Positions 48,481-59,917 are shown, numbered from the stretch's first letter. The stretch is DNA of 64,000 nucleotides from Candidatus Blautia stercorigallinarum (GCA_019112785.1 DXIQ01000010.1:56096-120095), one strand, 5' to 3'. A program made the numbers and translations. Notes: generated by a model not told the origin, from the letters alone.

Positions 48481-49866
48481 TCAGTTTTCTCCTTTCTTCA
48501 TATTTCGGACGTATTCTTTAAATTTATCCCCCCGCTGCTCATAGTTTTCAAACTGACCCCAGCTTGCACAGGCAGGGGACAGAAGGACTGCGTCGCCTTT
48601 CTCGGCTTTTTCGGCGCAGATTTTTACTGCCTCTTCCAGATTCTCTGCCAGGATCGTGTTATAGAATCCGCACTCATGGGCAGCCTTTTCAATCTTTTCT
48701 CTGGTCTGGCCGATCAGGACAAGATATTTCACTTTTCCGTCAAAGGACCGGATCCACTCTTCATAGGAAGACTCTTTGTCATAGCCCCCTCCGATGAGCA
48801 GAGTAGGACGTTCCATAGCCTGTATTCCCTTGATAGCCGCGTCCGGATTGGTTCCCTTTGAATCATTATAATAGGCCACTCCATTGATCTCTTCCACAAA
48901 TTCGATCCTGTGGGGCACAGCCCGGAATTCCATAGCCGTCTTGCGGATGATCTCTACAGGCACGCCGGCGCACCAAGCCATAGCGGCGGCGGCCATGACA
49001 TTTTCATAATTGTGTCTGCCCAGAAGATACAGCTCTCCGGTCTTTACGATCTCTGTCTCCTGCCCGTCCTGTCTGAGAAGGATCCTGTCCCCATCCAGGA
49101 AGATTCCCTGGGAAAGTCTTCTCTCGCTGGAGAAGAATACTACAGCAGCAGGACATTTCTCTGCAAAGTCTCGAAGGACCGGATCCTCGTAATTCAGGAT
49201 ACAGAAATCTTCCTTTGTCTGATTTGCAGTGATCAGTTCCTTCACCCGGATATATTCTTCCATGGTATGATGCCGGTTCAGATGATCTTCCGTAATATTC
49301 AAAATAGCCGATACCTCAGGTGCGAAAGTTTCGATAGTCTCTAACTGGAAACTGCTGATCTCCGCCACCACATAGCTGTCCTCTTTTGTATCCAGGGCTG
49401 CGGCTGTATAAGCATTGCCGATATTCCCTACCACAAAGACGGAATCACTGTATGCCTTCATGATCTCTCCCAGAAGAGCCGTAGTGGTTGTCTTGCCATT
49501 GGTCCCTGTAACTGCCAGGACCTTTCCTTTTCCCATCTGATAAGCCAGCTCTACTTCTCCCCAGATCCTTACGCCCTTCTTTTTCAGACGTTCAACAGGG
49601 GGGATATCCTGAGGAACTCCCGGGCTCATAACAGCCAGATCCAGACTCTCTATCACTTCGTCAGGAAGTTCTCCCAAAAGGATCTCGCAGGAACAGCCTT
49701 CCGGCAGTTTCTTCCGGATATCCTCTTCTTTTAAATTTTCATTTCCATCATATAAAATGATCTGTGCTCCTACCCGTGCCAGGAGCTTTACTGCTCCTGT
49801 ACCGCTGATCCCGGAGCCGAAGACCAGAACTTTTTTCCCTTTTAAATCTTTTCTCTGCAAATTCAT
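48481..49866 (-). CDS. murD: UDP-N-acetylmuramoyl-L-alanine--D-glutamate ligase
   Basis: VLAVTGTNGKTTTTALLGEI...NITEDHLNRH...DSKGTNPDAAIKGIQ. Confidence 0.95.
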   Translation of the reverse strand: MNLQRKDLKGKKVLVFGSGISGTGAVKLLARVGAQIILYDGNENLKEEDIRKKLPEGCSCEILLGELPDEVIESLDLAVMSPGVPQDIPPVERLKKKGVRIWGEVELAYQMGKGKVLAVTGTNGKTTTTALLGEIMKAYSDSVFVVGNIGNAYTAAALDTKEDSYVVAEISSFQLETIETFAPEVSAILNITEDHLNRHHTMEEYIRVKELITANQTKEDFCILNYEDPVLRDFAEKCPAAVVFFSSERRLSQGIFLDGDRILLRQDGQETEIVKTGELYLLGRHNYENVMAAAAMAWCAGVPVEIIRKTAMEFRAVPHRIEFVEEINGVAYYNDSKGTNPDAAIKGIQAMERPTLLIGGGYDKESSYEEWIRSFDGKVKYLVLIGQTREKIEKAAHECGFYNTILAENLEEAVKICAEKAEKGDAVLLSPACASWGQFENYEQRGDKFKEYVRNMKKGEN

Positions 49867-49886
49867 GATACTTTCTCCTTATCTGC

Positions 49887-50858
49887 CTATACTCCCATAA
49901 GAGCGATCAGACATAAAATAGCGGTGATCACAGAAAAAACAGCCACTACTCTTGTCTCGGACCAGCCGCACAATTCAAAATGATGATGGATAGGTGCCAT
50001 CTTAAAAAATCTCTTTCCGTGGGTAGCCTTAAAATAGGTCACCTGGATCATAACGGACAGGACCTCCACTACATAGACCAGTCCCACGATCAGTATGAAC
50101 AGGGGCATCTGGAGCATATAAGCAGTACCTGCCACAAATCCGCCAAGAGCCAGGGATCCTGTATCTCCCATGAAGATCTTTGCCGGATATACATTAAACA
50201 GAAGAAATCCCATAAGAGCTCCCACTACCGCGCAGGTAATAGGTTCGATCCCGCTGTTTGTCCCAATAGCCACCACAGAAAAGAATGTAGCCACCATAAT
50301 GGTCACAGAGGAGGCAAGCCCATCCAGTCCATCGGTAAAGTTTACTCCGTTGACCGTACCGATCACTGCGATAAACAGCACAGGTATGGCCAGGATCCCC
50401 AGATTCAGCTCATATCCCGGCATAAAGGGGATCTTCATAGCCAGGGATACATCGGTGAAATTCACCAGATAGAAAGCAAATACTGCTGTCACTACGATCT
50501 GACAGGCCATCTTCTGCCCCGGCATCAGACCGTCGGAACGTTTCAGGACTACCTTCAGATAATCATCCAGAAAACCGATGACTCCAAATCCCAGAGTCAG
50601 GAAAAGCACGGGAATGATCTTTGGATAGTCCTTTACAAAAAAGATGGACGTGATCACAGTAGAAAGCAGGAAGATGATCCCTCCCATAGTAGGCGTTCCT
50701 GCTTTCTTCAGGTGAGACTGGACTCCCTCCGTCCGCTCTGTCTGTCCCATCTTCAGTTTTCTCAGATAAGGGATGATGATAGGACCTAAGATCACGCTGA
50801 TCACAAATGCCAGCAGTACCGGTAAAACCATTTTAAAATCTGCCATAGTACACCTCAT
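49887..50858 (-). CDS. mraY: Phospho-N-acetylmuramoyl-pentapeptide-transferase
   Basis: KKAGTPTMGGIIFLLS...NFTDGLDGLASSVT...MGDTGSLALGG...PIHHHFELCGWSE. Confidence 0.97.
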   Translation of the reverse strand: MRCTMADFKMVLPVLLAFVISVILGPIIIPYLRKLKMGQTERTEGVQSHLKKAGTPTMGGIIFLLSTVITSIFFVKDYPKIIPVLFLTLGFGVIGFLDDYLKVVLKRSDGLMPGQKMACQIVVTAVFAFYLVNFTDVSLAMKIPFMPGYELNLGILAIPVLFIAVIGTVNGVNFTDGLDGLASSVTIMVATFFSVVAIGTNSGIEPITCAVVGALMGFLLFNVYPAKIFMGDTGSLALGGFVAGTAYMLQMPLFILIVGLVYVVEVLSVMIQVTYFKATHGKRFFKMAPIHHHFELCGWSETRVVAVFSVITAILCLIALMGV

Positions 50859-50923
50859 TTATATGTATTTTTTGCTCTTCCCAGTATAATGCTTTTTCTC
50901 CTGATTTTCAAGACTGGCTTCCC

Positions 50924-52648
50924 TCAGCCTTCAATTCCCATATAGGGCAGGATGTTTTCGTAGATATCCTTCAGCACCGGCGCGGCTATAGTTCCTCCGT
51001 AATACACGCCCTGAGGATCATAGATCACCACGGTCCCAAGGATCTCGGGATCTTCTGCCGGGGTAAATCCCAGGAAAGAAGAAATATACCGGTTTTCACT
51101 TCTGGGCAGAGTCTGGGAAGTGGCAGTCTTTCCGCCTATGGTCCTGCCCTCTATGGCCGCGTTTTTCCCCGAGCCTTCTGACACTACCTTTTCCAGGATA
51201 TAACGTACCTCCTCTGATACCTGAGAAGAAACGATTCCTTCCCGGGTTTTATATTCCAGTTCTTCAACAAGGTTTCCCTGGGAGTCTGTGACCCGCACTC
51301 CAAAATGGGGCGTCACCCTTTTCCCGCCATTTACAATAGAGCTGACGGTAGTGGCAAGCTGTATAGGCGTGATCTGGAAGGACTGGCCAAAAGAAATGGT
51401 AGCCAGTTCCACCTGACCGATATCTTCTTTTTTGTGCATAATGGTCCCTGCTTCTCCCGGAAGATCGATCCCCGTCTTTTCCATAAGGCCGAACTTCTGG
51501 AAATAATCATAATAGGTCCCGGCTCCCAGCCGCAGTCCCACCTCGATAAACACCGGGTTGCAGGAATTCATAGCTCCCTGTACAAATGTTTCTGCTCCAT
51601 GCCCCGTCCTTTTATGACAGTGGATCCTTCTGTCTTCCACGATCTTATATCCGGGACAATTAAACTGGTCATCCAGATCTACCACTCCCTGGGACAGCCC
51701 TGCAGCCATGGTGATGATCTTAAAAGTAGAACCCGGTTCATAGGTATCGTTAATGGTAGGATTCCGCCACATCTGATTACAGGCATCCTGAAATTCTTCG
51801 TCTGTCATCTGGGAAGTGTCTATATCTGTATTTAAAGTAAAGGGATCGTTCAGATCATACTCCGGTACGTTTACATTCGCATAGATTTCCCCATTCTGGG
51901 GATTCATAAGGAGAATAGAAACTCCCTGGGCTTCTTTTTCCTCCATGACCTTTAAGGCCGCCTGCTGGGCGTACATCTGGATATTTTTATCCAGGCTGAT
52001 ATGAAGATCATAGCCTTCCACCGGTTCTACCCGGCTTTCTCCCAGCTCTGACAGCTCTACGCCCCGCGCATCCGTAGTCGTCAGGATCTTCCCGTTGATT
52101 CCCTTTAAGACCTCCTCATACATCACTTCCAGCCCTACGATCCCCTGATTGTCTCCACCGGTAAATCCCAGGACTTTGGAAGCCAGTTCATTATAGGGAT
52201 AACTCCTTTTATAATCCTCATCTACCTTCACTCCGTCCAGCCCGTAGCTGCGGATCCTGTCTCCCACTTCTTTTTCCACATTGGTCTCTACCCTTTCAAT
52301 AGAGGAGACTGTCTCCACCCGTTTTCTGGCAGTCTCTTCCGAGATTCCCAGTTCCTTCACCAGCATGGCGATCACTTTTTCCGGCTCTGTGATCTGGCTG
52401 TGGATCACAGAAACAGTACAGACCGCTTTATTATCTGCCAGAACCTCTCCGTTGCAGTCCAGGATCCTGCCTCTGGCGGCTTTAATGTCTCTTTCCCTCT
52501 CATGGAGTTCCTGGGCTTTCCTGGAATAGTAATCTGACCGGATCACCATAAGATAAAACATCCTTCCCATAAGCCCCAGAAGCATCAGCGCAAACACTGC
52601 AAAAACAATGACGGTTTTCTTTTTGTGATAGGTCCTGTTTTTTTTCAT
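50924..52648 (-). CDS. Class B penicillin-binding protein (FtsI/SpoVD-like)
   Basis: RGRILDCNGEVLADNK; YEPGSTFKIITMAAGL; SCN motif; GKTATSQ. Confidence 0.93.
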   Translation of the reverse strand: MKKNRTYHKKKTVIVFAVFALMLLGLMGRMFYLMVIRSDYYSRKAQELHERERDIKAARGRILDCNGEVLADNKAVCTVSVIHSQITEPEKVIAMLVKELGISEETARKRVETVSSIERVETNVEKEVGDRIRSYGLDGVKVDEDYKRSYPYNELASKVLGFTGGDNQGIVGLEVMYEEVLKGINGKILTTTDARGVELSELGESRVEPVEGYDLHISLDKNIQMYAQQAALKVMEEKEAQGVSILLMNPQNGEIYANVNVPEYDLNDPFTLNTDIDTSQMTDEEFQDACNQMWRNPTINDTYEPGSTFKIITMAAGLSQGVVDLDDQFNCPGYKIVEDRRIHCHKRTGHGAETFVQGAMNSCNPVFIEVGLRLGAGTYYDYFQKFGLMEKTGIDLPGEAGTIMHKKEDIGQVELATISFGQSFQITPIQLATTVSSIVNGGKRVTPHFGVRVTDSQGNLVEELEYKTREGIVSSQVSEEVRYILEKVVSEGSGKNAAIEGRTIGGKTATSQTLPRSENRYISSFLGFTPAEDPEILGTVVIYDPQGVYYGGTIAAPVLKDIYENILPYMGIEG

Positions 52649-52774
52649 AGATACAGCTCCGCTCCCCGCCGTCTGTCCCTGCTATTATATGCAGTTTTCC
52701 GGAAAAAATATGAAAGGCCGGCAGATCTGCTTTATTTCCTGTTGCAGACCTGTCAGCCTCTTGCTTATCTTTCT

Positions 52775-54970
52775 TTATCCGTCGGCGGTGCCTCCGCTAT
52801 CTGTATCCTCTGTATCACTTTCATTTCCGAAGTTTTCCAGCTCATCTGTATCATAAGTATCTTCCTGGTAGGAAGGATCATCTTCATCGATCCCGGCCTC
52901 TTCATTTGTGATACCGTCTGAATACTCATCATTTAATTCCGTTTCCTGAGGATCTCCATCTCCATAACCCTGATCCAGGACGGTTCCGTAAGGATTGGAA
53001 ACTCCATCCTCGATAATGTCTGTAAGCTTTGGTACACCGTAAAAGCCCTGCCACAAAACCGTCTCCTGGGTGGTTTCCTCATCCTGAGGAATGTTCATGT
53101 AAGGCAGCACCTCAGACATAATAGCCTGGGCCAGATACAGGGCATAACTGCTGGAAGCCTGGCTTTCTACATTCGGCGTATCCACTACCACGTAGATCAG
53201 CATCTGCGGATCATCCAGCGGAGCAAATCCGATAAAAGATACCAGATAATTTTTCTCCGGCAGTTCATTCAGTTTCTCTGCAGTTCCCGTCTTTCCTCCC
53301 ATGGAATAGCCCTGGACTTTGACAGAACGGCTGGTACCGCTTTTTACACTCATTCCCATATATTCCCGGATATCTGCGGAAACATCTTCGGATATAGGCT
53401 CTTTCATAACCGTAGGTGTAATATTCTGCAGTACTTTCCCGTCCTGATCCGTGATCTCTTTTACCAGATGAGGCTGGTAATAGGTGCCTCCGTTAATAGC
53501 CGCCGACATGGCCGCGATCTCCTGGATCATCGTACAGGTAAAGCCCTGGCCGAAAGCAGAAGTAGCCAATTCCATCTCATACATATCTTCCTCATTGAAA
53601 AGCATTCCTGTTCCTTCTCCTGGAAGATCGATACCGGTTCTGGTACCAAAGTTAAACTTACTCTGATACTTCAGGAATTCCGCTGCGCCCATTTTCCTTC
53701 CGATGGCCATCATACCATCATTACAGGAATTCTGGATAACCTCACCCAGAGTCTCTATCCCATGTGCATTTGGATAAACCGCGCATCTTACATAATCCTC
53801 TCCGATCTGCTGGCCGCCGTCACAGTAAAAGGTATCATTTTCTGTGACCGCTCCGGACTCCAGGGCGCTGGCTACAACAATAGGCTTTACAACAGATCCC
53901 GGCTCGTAATCATCACTGATACAGAAGTTCCTCCACATATCGAAAAGGGCGTCTCTTGTCTCTTCGTCGTTCATTTCCTCTATTTTTTCTTCTGTATAGA
54001 TTCCTGACAGATCACGGGGATCATTAAGATCATAGCTTCCGGAACTTCCCATAGCCAGGATCTCGCCGGTATTGGGATCCTCGATGATCACACCGATATT
54101 GTCCGCACCTTTTTTCTGTTCTCCCGCTACATTATTGGGACCTGCGGAAAGGGCTGTATTAAAAGCTTCTATATACTTTTCCACGATCCCCTGGATGGTG
54201 GCGTCCAGAGTAGTGGTAAGATTTTTTCCGTCTACTGCCTCCACAATGGTCTGGGCCTGGTCTGTATCATTGCTTAAGTATCCAAACTTCCTGCCGTTAG
54301 TACCGTTGAGAGTATTGTTGTAATATCCTTCCAGTCCCCAGTCCGCGGTGTTTCCGGCATCGGTAAAGCCGATCACATCACAGGCCAGGCTATTAAGAGG
54401 ATAAACTCTCTTATAGTCATCTTCAAAATAAATACCCTGGACATTGCTTCTCCGCTTTCTTTCATCCTCGGACAAAGCTTTCAGTTCCTCTTCATCTTCC
54501 GGCAGTTCATTGGCATCCTGAAAAGCATTCTTGTCATCCATGGAAACTTCTTTCTCCAGGATCTGATACTGGCTGGAACTGGTCTCTTCATTATCCAGCA
54601 GTCCTTCTATAGTATCCCTGTCAATATTAAAATACTCTTCCAGGGCCTCAATGGTAGGTTCCCGGTAATCATCATTATAATTTACCGCCTGGCAGTCCAG
54701 GATCAGATTGTATACCTTTACACTGTTGGCCAGCACGGTCCCGTTCCGGTCTGTGATGGTTCCTCTCCTGAAAGGGACGGTAGTGTTGGTATACTGCTGC
54801 TGGGACTGGGAAAGGACCTGCTGGGCATAGCGGTTTCCTTCTCTGGCGTTTATTACTGTGATCCCTGTCAGTAAACCGGCGAAAGCCAGCAGAGTTACTG
54901 CAAATACCCCCGCCAGCTTTCGTTTCATTTTCTTTGTTAATTTTCTTTTCTTTGATTCCTTTTTATCCAA
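52775..54970 (-). CDS. Class B penicillin-binding protein with acidic C-terminal tail
   Basis: FRRGTITDRNGTVLANS; DYEPGSVVKPIVVASAL; QNSCNDG; GKTGTAEK. Confidence 0.93.
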   Translation of the reverse strand: MDKKESKKRKLTKKMKRKLAGVFAVTLLAFAGLLTGITVINAREGNRYAQQVLSQSQQQYTNTTVPFRRGTITDRNGTVLANSVKVYNLILDCQAVNYNDDYREPTIEALEEYFNIDRDTIEGLLDNEETSSSQYQILEKEVSMDDKNAFQDANELPEDEEELKALSEDERKRRSNVQGIYFEDDYKRVYPLNSLACDVIGFTDAGNTADWGLEGYYNNTLNGTNGRKFGYLSNDTDQAQTIVEAVDGKNLTTTLDATIQGIVEKYIEAFNTALSAGPNNVAGEQKKGADNIGVIIEDPNTGEILAMGSSGSYDLNDPRDLSGIYTEEKIEEMNDEETRDALFDMWRNFCISDDYEPGSVVKPIVVASALESGAVTENDTFYCDGGQQIGEDYVRCAVYPNAHGIETLGEVIQNSCNDGMMAIGRKMGAAEFLKYQSKFNFGTRTGIDLPGEGTGMLFNEEDMYEMELATSAFGQGFTCTMIQEIAAMSAAINGGTYYQPHLVKEITDQDGKVLQNITPTVMKEPISEDVSADIREYMGMSVKSGTSRSVKVQGYSMGGKTGTAEKLNELPEKNYLVSFIGFAPLDDPQMLIYVVVDTPNVESQASSSYALYLAQAIMSEVLPYMNIPQDEETTQETVLWQGFYGVPKLTDIIEDGVSNPYGTVLDQGYGDGDPQETELNDEYSDGITNEEAGIDEDDPSYQEDTYDTDELENFGNESDTEDTDSGGTADG

Positions 54971-54982
54971 TCTTTCACCTGC

Positions 54983-55465
54983 TTAATTTTCCGGTACATC
55001 CTGGTACTGTCTTACGTAGCTGTTATTTCCCGGTGTATAATACCGGATCTGATCCTCGGTTGCGTACTGCATTCCCAGCTCGTTGATAGCCTTGTCCCTG
55101 ATCTCATCCAGATCCACGCTTGTCAGCACCTCGCTGTAATAAGCATCATTATCTTCTTTCAGCTGATTTAACTTCAGTTCCCTGGCAGCCACTACACTTC
55201 TCTGGGCAGTTACCTGGGCAGTCAGTTTAATATAATGTACACAGGCTGCAGTGGCAAGGGCACATACCAGACTTAGAAAAACAATATAGCCTCTGCTTAT
55301 ACTGGTACTTTTTGCCCGATTTCGTTTTGCCCGTCTGCTCAGTTCCTTTTTTGGCTGTTCAGGTACCTCTTCCAAACGCCGTACCGCGCTGCCTTCTTCA
55401 TAGTAACCGGTATAGCTCTGCTTTCTTCTGTTGTTGTATTTGTTTCGGTTCCTTGTACTTGCCAT
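54983..55465 (-). CDS. FtsL-like cell division protein
   Basis: Short protein, single TM then coiled coil, between rsmH and PBP gene. Confidence 0.75.
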   Translation of the reverse strand: MASTRNRNKYNNRRKQSYTGYYEEGSAVRRLEEVPEQPKKELSRRAKRNRAKSTSISRGYIVFLSLVCALATAACVHYIKLTAQVTAQRSVVAARELKLNQLKEDNDAYYSEVLTSVDLDEIRDKAINELGMQYATEDQIRYYTPGNNSYVRQYQDVPEN

Positions 55466-55493
55466 GAAACTCTCCCTTTCGGGCCTTCTGCCC

Positions 55494-56435
55494 TTACTCT
55501 ATCACCCGCTCAAATACCCTCAGCTTCGCGCTTTTAGACCGGCTGTTATTTTCCAGCTCTTCTTCACTTGGAAGGATAGGCTTTCTGGTGATCACTTTTC
55601 CCTTAGATTTTTTCCCGCACACACATACAGGAAAATCCGGCGGGCAGGTACATGGATTTTCATTTCTCCGGAAAATGGTCTTTACGATCCTGTCCTCCAG
55701 AGAATGGAACGTAATGATGCAGATCCTTCCCCCGTCACTTAGCAGGTCGATCATATCATCAAGACTGTCCCTTAAAACATCCAGTTCCTGGTTCAGCTCG
55801 ATCCGGATCGCCTGGAAGGTCCGCTTTGCCGGATGTCCTCCCACAGCTCTCATTTTCATGGGAATCGCATGTTTAATGATCTCCGCCAGCTCCCCGGTAG
55901 TCTCTATAGCTTTTTCCTGTCTTGACAGACAGATATGCTTGGCGATATTTTTTGCGAATTTATCTTCCCCGTAGTCCCGGATAATACGGTACAGCTCTCT
56001 TTCACTGTAGCCGTTTACAATATCCCGGGCCGTCCGGGGATTTCTCTGGTCCATACGCATGTCAAGAGGGACATCTTCCCTGTACGTAAAGCCTCTTTCC
56101 TTGTTGTCCAGCTGGTAGGAAGATACCCCCAAATCTAAAATGATCCCATCTACTGATGTGATCCCTATCTTTTGTAATTCTTTTTTCATGTTGCAATAGT
56201 TGCTGCGGATGATCGTCACATTCTCCCCGAATTCCTTTAAACGCTCACCCGCAGCCTTTATCGCAGCTTCATCCTGGTCTATACCTATCAAGCTCCCCTT
56301 GGCAGATAACTGCTGACATACCGCGTAGGAATGTCCGCCGCCTCCCAGTGTTCCATCTACATAAATCCCATCCGGTTTTACCCTTAAATTCCGGATAGTC
56401 TCCTCCAGTAATACAGATTGGTGTTTAAATTCCAT
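55494..56435 (-). CDS. rsmH: 16S rRNA (cytosine(1402)-N(4))-methyltransferase
   Basis: [15 protein letters not shown]...[12 protein letters not shown]...[11 protein letters not shown]. Confidence 0.97.
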   Translation of the reverse strand: MEFKHQSVLLEETIRNLRVKPDGIYVDGTLGGGGHSYAVCQQLSAKGSLIGIDQDEAAIKAAGERLKEFGENVTIIRSNYCNMKKELQKIGITSVDGIILDLGVSSYQLDNKERGFTYREDVPLDMRMDQRNPRTARDIVNGYSERELYRIIRDYGEDKFAKNIAKHICLSRQEKAIETTGELAEIIKHAIPMKMRAVGGHPAKRTFQAIRIELNQELDVLRDSLDDMIDLLSDGGRICIITFHSLEDRIVKTIFRRNENPCTCPPDFPVCVCGKKSKGKVITRKPILPSEEELENNSRSKSAKLRVFERVIE

Positions 56436-56453
56436 TTTTCTCTCCTGGCTTTG

Positions 56454-56885
56454 TCAGATCACAATGCCCATATCCTGCATACCCTGTGCAATGGCATCCA
56501 TATCTTCATAATTGCTGTTCTCCAGCCATTTTTCCTTACTCCAGACTTCAATCCTTGTAAGATTGCCAGTCAGCACCACATCTTTACTTAAACCGGCAAA
56601 TTCCCGCAGCGTCTGTGGTACGAGAACTCTCCCCTGCCTGTCTAATTCACACATTGTTGCACTGGCTACAAAGAAACGTAAGAAGGCTCTTGCATTTTTA
56701 TCATTAAGTGGTAAAGCTTTCAGCTTTTCTTCAAAGTTTTTCCATTCATCTTTGGGATAGATCGACAGACATCCGTCTAAGCCTTTGGTGAGTACGAACT
56801 CTTCTCCCAGTTCCTCCCGGAACTTTGAAGGAATGATCATTCTCCCCTTTGCGTCAATCGTATGACTGTACTCTCCCATGAACAT
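56454..56885 (-). CDS. mraZ: Transcriptional regulator MraZ
   Basis: MFMGEYSHTIDAKGRMIIPSKFREELG. Confidence 0.97.
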   Translation of the reverse strand: MFMGEYSHTIDAKGRMIIPSKFREELGEEFVLTKGLDGCLSIYPKDEWKNFEEKLKALPLNDKNARAFLRFFVASATMCELDRQGRVLVPQTLREFAGLSKDVVLTGNLTRIEVWSKEKWLENSNYEDMDAIAQGMQDMGIVI

Positions 56886-57122
56886 ATGAATGTCACCTTC
56901 TTTCGTGAGGATACGATTCTCCCCTTCGTGCCCTCCATGGTATCTGTGGGCCGCTTCTGCCATCAGCCACCCATTCGTTACCACTTTTCACCACTTTCTA
57001 CCACTTATATGCCCATTCTATACTAATAAAGGGGAAAACGCAAGAGGAACATATGTTTTTTCCGCAATACAAAAGAGACCGCCGCGTAAAACGCAACAGT
57101 CTCTTTTTCCTGAAAATTCCTT

Positions 57123-57335
57123 TCAGCAGCCCTTTGTCCGGCTGCCTCCCAGGCAGGAAACCGGGTCGTCTCCGGCCCCTTTCAGACTTCTGTCTGTTTC
57201 CAGATATTCTTCGATCAGTCCGTCCAGAAGCTGACTGATATCCAGTATCCGGCTCCTGGTCATATTCCCTGCTATAGCAGCATTCAGATCTTCTCTGGTA
57301 TTTTCGATTTTTATTTTCAGTTCTATCTGTGTCAT
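57123..57335 (-). CDS. Spo0E-like aspartyl-phosphate phosphatase family protein
   Basis: LKIKIENTREDLNAAIAG...ILDISQLLDGLIEEYLE (SxxLDxLIxxY signature). Confidence 0.75.
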   Translation of the reverse strand: MTQIELKIKIENTREDLNAAIAGNMTRSRILDISQLLDGLIEEYLETDRSLKGAGDDPVSCLGGSRTKGC

Positions 57336-57486
57336 TTATTAACTCCTGCAGTTCTTTCTTTCCACATTAATCTTTTGGTAACCAATCCTGCGCACATACA
57401 GGCCGCAGATAAAACTAACAACTTTTCTCTTCGTATATAAAAGATGTCTGTACAGATGAAAATAGGATTTCTGATTTTACCGGATT

Positions 57487-58584
57487 TTATACGTTAAACC
57501 GGAAGAGGATCACATCTCCATCCTGTACCACGTAATCCTTGCCTTCCATACGGACCAGACCTTTTTCCCTGGCTCCGGCATAAGAACCGCTTTCCAGCAG
57601 ATCCCGGTAATTGACCACTTCAGCCTTGATAAAGCCGCGTTCAAAATCTGAATGGATCTTTCCTGCTGCCTGAGGTGCTTTCGTACCCACCTTGATAGTC
57701 CAGGCTCTTGTCTCGTCCTCTCCGGCAGTAAGGAAACTTAAAAGTCCCAGCAGACGGTAGCTGGCTACGATCAGTTTTTCCAGGCCGGACTGTTTGATCC
57801 CCAGATCTTCCAGGAATTCTTTCTTCTCATCATCTTCCAGCTCTGAAATTTCCTGTTCGATCTCCGCACACAGGGCAAACACTTCGCTGCCTGTCTCTTT
57901 GGCGTACTCTCTCACCTTCTGTACATGGGGATTGGACTGGGCGTCATCAGCCAGATCATCCTCCGATACATTAGCCGCATAGATCACCGGCTTATAAGTA
58001 AGAAGATTATATTCTTTCATATAGCCTTCCTGGTCCTCGTCCTCCAGCTCAATAGTGGAAGCCGGCTTTCCATCCTCCAGATGAGCTTTTATCTTCTTTA
58101 AAAACTCCAGCTCCTTGGCTGCGTCTTTATCCATTCTGGCCGTCTTGGTGGTCTTTGCGATCCTTCTCTCCAGGATCTCCAGATCTGAGAAGATCAGCTC
58201 CAGATTAATAGTCTCAATATCCCTCATAGGATCGATGGAACCGTCTACATGGACCACATTCTCATCCTCAAAGCAGCGCACCACATGAACAATGGCGTCT
58301 ACTTCCCGGATGTTTGCCAGAAACTGGTTTCCCAGACCTTCTCCCTTGGAAGCTCCTTTTACCAGACCTGCAATATCCACAAACTCGATCACTGCGGGAG
58401 TTACTTTCTTAGAATGATAAAAATCTCCCAGCAGCTTCAGTCTCTCATCCGGCACTGCCACGATCCCCACATTGGGATCAATGGTACAGAAGGGATAATT
58501 GGCCGATTCTGCCCCTGCTTTTGTAAGTGAATTAAACAATGTGCTTTTTCCCACGTTGGGAAGTCCCACGATTCCTAATTTCAT
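57487..58584 (-). CDS. ychF: Redox-regulated ATPase YchF
   Basis: [49 protein letters not shown]. Confidence 0.97.
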   Translation of the reverse strand: MKLGIVGLPNVGKSTLFNSLTKAGAESANYPFCTIDPNVGIVAVPDERLKLLGDFYHSKKVTPAVIEFVDIAGLVKGASKGEGLGNQFLANIREVDAIVHVVRCFEDENVVHVDGSIDPMRDIETINLELIFSDLEILERRIAKTTKTARMDKDAAKELEFLKKIKAHLEDGKPASTIELEDEDQEGYMKEYNLLTYKPVIYAANVSEDDLADDAQSNPHVQKVREYAKETGSEVFALCAEIEQEISELEDDEKKEFLEDLGIKQSGLEKLIVASYRLLGLLSFLTAGEDETRAWTIKVGTKAPQAAGKIHSDFERGFIKAEVVNYRDLLESGSYAGAREKGLVRMEGKDYVVQDGDVILFRFNV

Positions 58585-58601
58585 AGTGAAAAATCCTCTC
58601 T

Positions 58602-59258
58602 TTACTGTATATTTCTGTCTTTCGACATGATCATCAAAACAACGCCGGACCGGAAAGTGATCTCGGCCTTTTCTTCCAGGATCTCATTGCTGACTCCGAT
58701 CTCGTCGGAATTTACCAGGGTATGATCCTTCAGAGGATATTTAAATCCCTTCAGGGTCACTCCCTCCACCTTATCTCCCATAGTGAAGAAAGAAACATAT
58801 TTTCCAAACTGATGGTCTTTTGGGATCTCTGTTCCCCGATCCAATAAGGTAATGGCATTCTGACTGTCCAGGATCCATGCCCGTACTCCCTGTTCCATAG
58901 GGAGAAACAGGGATTTCAGATTTGCCATATAATGATCCAGCCTTCCTCCTGTAGCCCCCAGAAGGATGATCTCTGTACAGCCAAGCTTCAGGGCCAGTTC
59001 CAGACCGATCCTGGTGTCCGTGGCATCCTTTTCCGGCCGGTACCGTTTCACCGGTATCTCCTGATTTTCATAATAAGACAGTATTTTCGGAGAAATGCTG
59101 TCGAAATCCCCCAGAATATAGTGGGGGACAATATTGTACTTATAACAGAATTCCAGTCCTCTGTCAATCCCGATAATACAATCCGGCCGGATTCTGTCAA
59201 AAACAGCCAGAGCAAAGCTGTCCTCTATCTCACCGCCGCAGACCAGTATTACCTTCAT
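58602..59258 (-). CDS. Thiamine diphosphokinase
   Basis: IIGIDRGLEFCYKYNIVPHYILGDFDSIS...DATDTRIGLELAL...GATGGRLDHYMANL. Confidence 0.9.
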   Translation of the reverse strand: MKVILVCGGEIEDSFALAVFDRIRPDCIIGIDRGLEFCYKYNIVPHYILGDFDSISPKILSYYENQEIPVKRYRPEKDATDTRIGLELALKLGCTEIILLGATGGRLDHYMANLKSLFLPMEQGVRAWILDSQNAITLLDRGTEIPKDHQFGKYVSFFTMGDKVEGVTLKGFKYPLKDHTLVNSDEIGVSNEILEEKAEITFRSGVVLMIMSKDRNIQ

Positions 59259-59913
59259 ATTCCTTGATAATTCCTTTCAAAGCTTTTGCGTTCTCTCTGG
59301 TGTCTCCTCCGAATACAGCCGAGCCGGCAACGATCACGTTGGCTCCCGCTTCCAGCACGGTATGGACGGTTTCCCGGTTGATCCCTCCATCCACTTCAAT
59401 ATCCAGCTTTTTCCCCATGCTTTGGGCCATCTTCCTTAACCGGCGGATCTTTTCTGTGCAGTAAGGAATATATTTCTGTCCCCCAAAGCCCGGGTTCACT
59501 GTCATCACCAGTACCATATCCGCCAGTTCCAGTACATCCTCCAGAAGGGACACAGGTGTTGCCGGATTAATAGCAATGCCCGCTTTGCAGCCTTTTTCAT
59601 GGATCAGTCTGAGGGTGCGGTCCAGATCCACACAGGCTTCTGCGTGAACGGTGATCATATCTGCCCCGGCCCTGGCAAATTCATCTACCAGATGAGCCGG
59701 CTCCTTAGCCATAATGTGTACGTCAAAGAAAAGCCTGGAAGCTTTTCTCAGGGAAGTAACAACAGGAACTCCCATAGAAATCGTAGGGACAAAATGTCCA
59801 TCCATAATGTCAATGTGAAGCCATTCCACTCCGGCTTCTTCCACCTGTCTGATCTCCTCGCCCAGATGCCAGAAATCTGCTGCCAGGATCGAAGGGCATA
59901 ATTGATATTCCAT
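59230..59913 (-). CDS. rpe: Ribulose-phosphate 3-epimerase
   Basis: LCPSILAADFWHLGEEI...LHIDIMDGHFVPTISMG...VNPGFGGQKYI. Confidence 0.96.
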   Translation of the reverse strand: MEYQLCPSILAADFWHLGEEIRQVEEAGVEWLHIDIMDGHFVPTISMGVPVVTSLRKASRLFFDVHIMAKEPAHLVDEFARAGADMITVHAEACVDLDRTLRLIHEKGCKAGIAINPATPVSLLEDVLELADMVLVMTVNPGFGGQKYIPYCTEKIRRLRKMAQSMGKKLDIEVDGGINRETVHTVLEAGANVIVAGSAVFGGDTRENAKALKGIIKEYEGNTGLRR

Positions 59914-59917
59914 GAAC

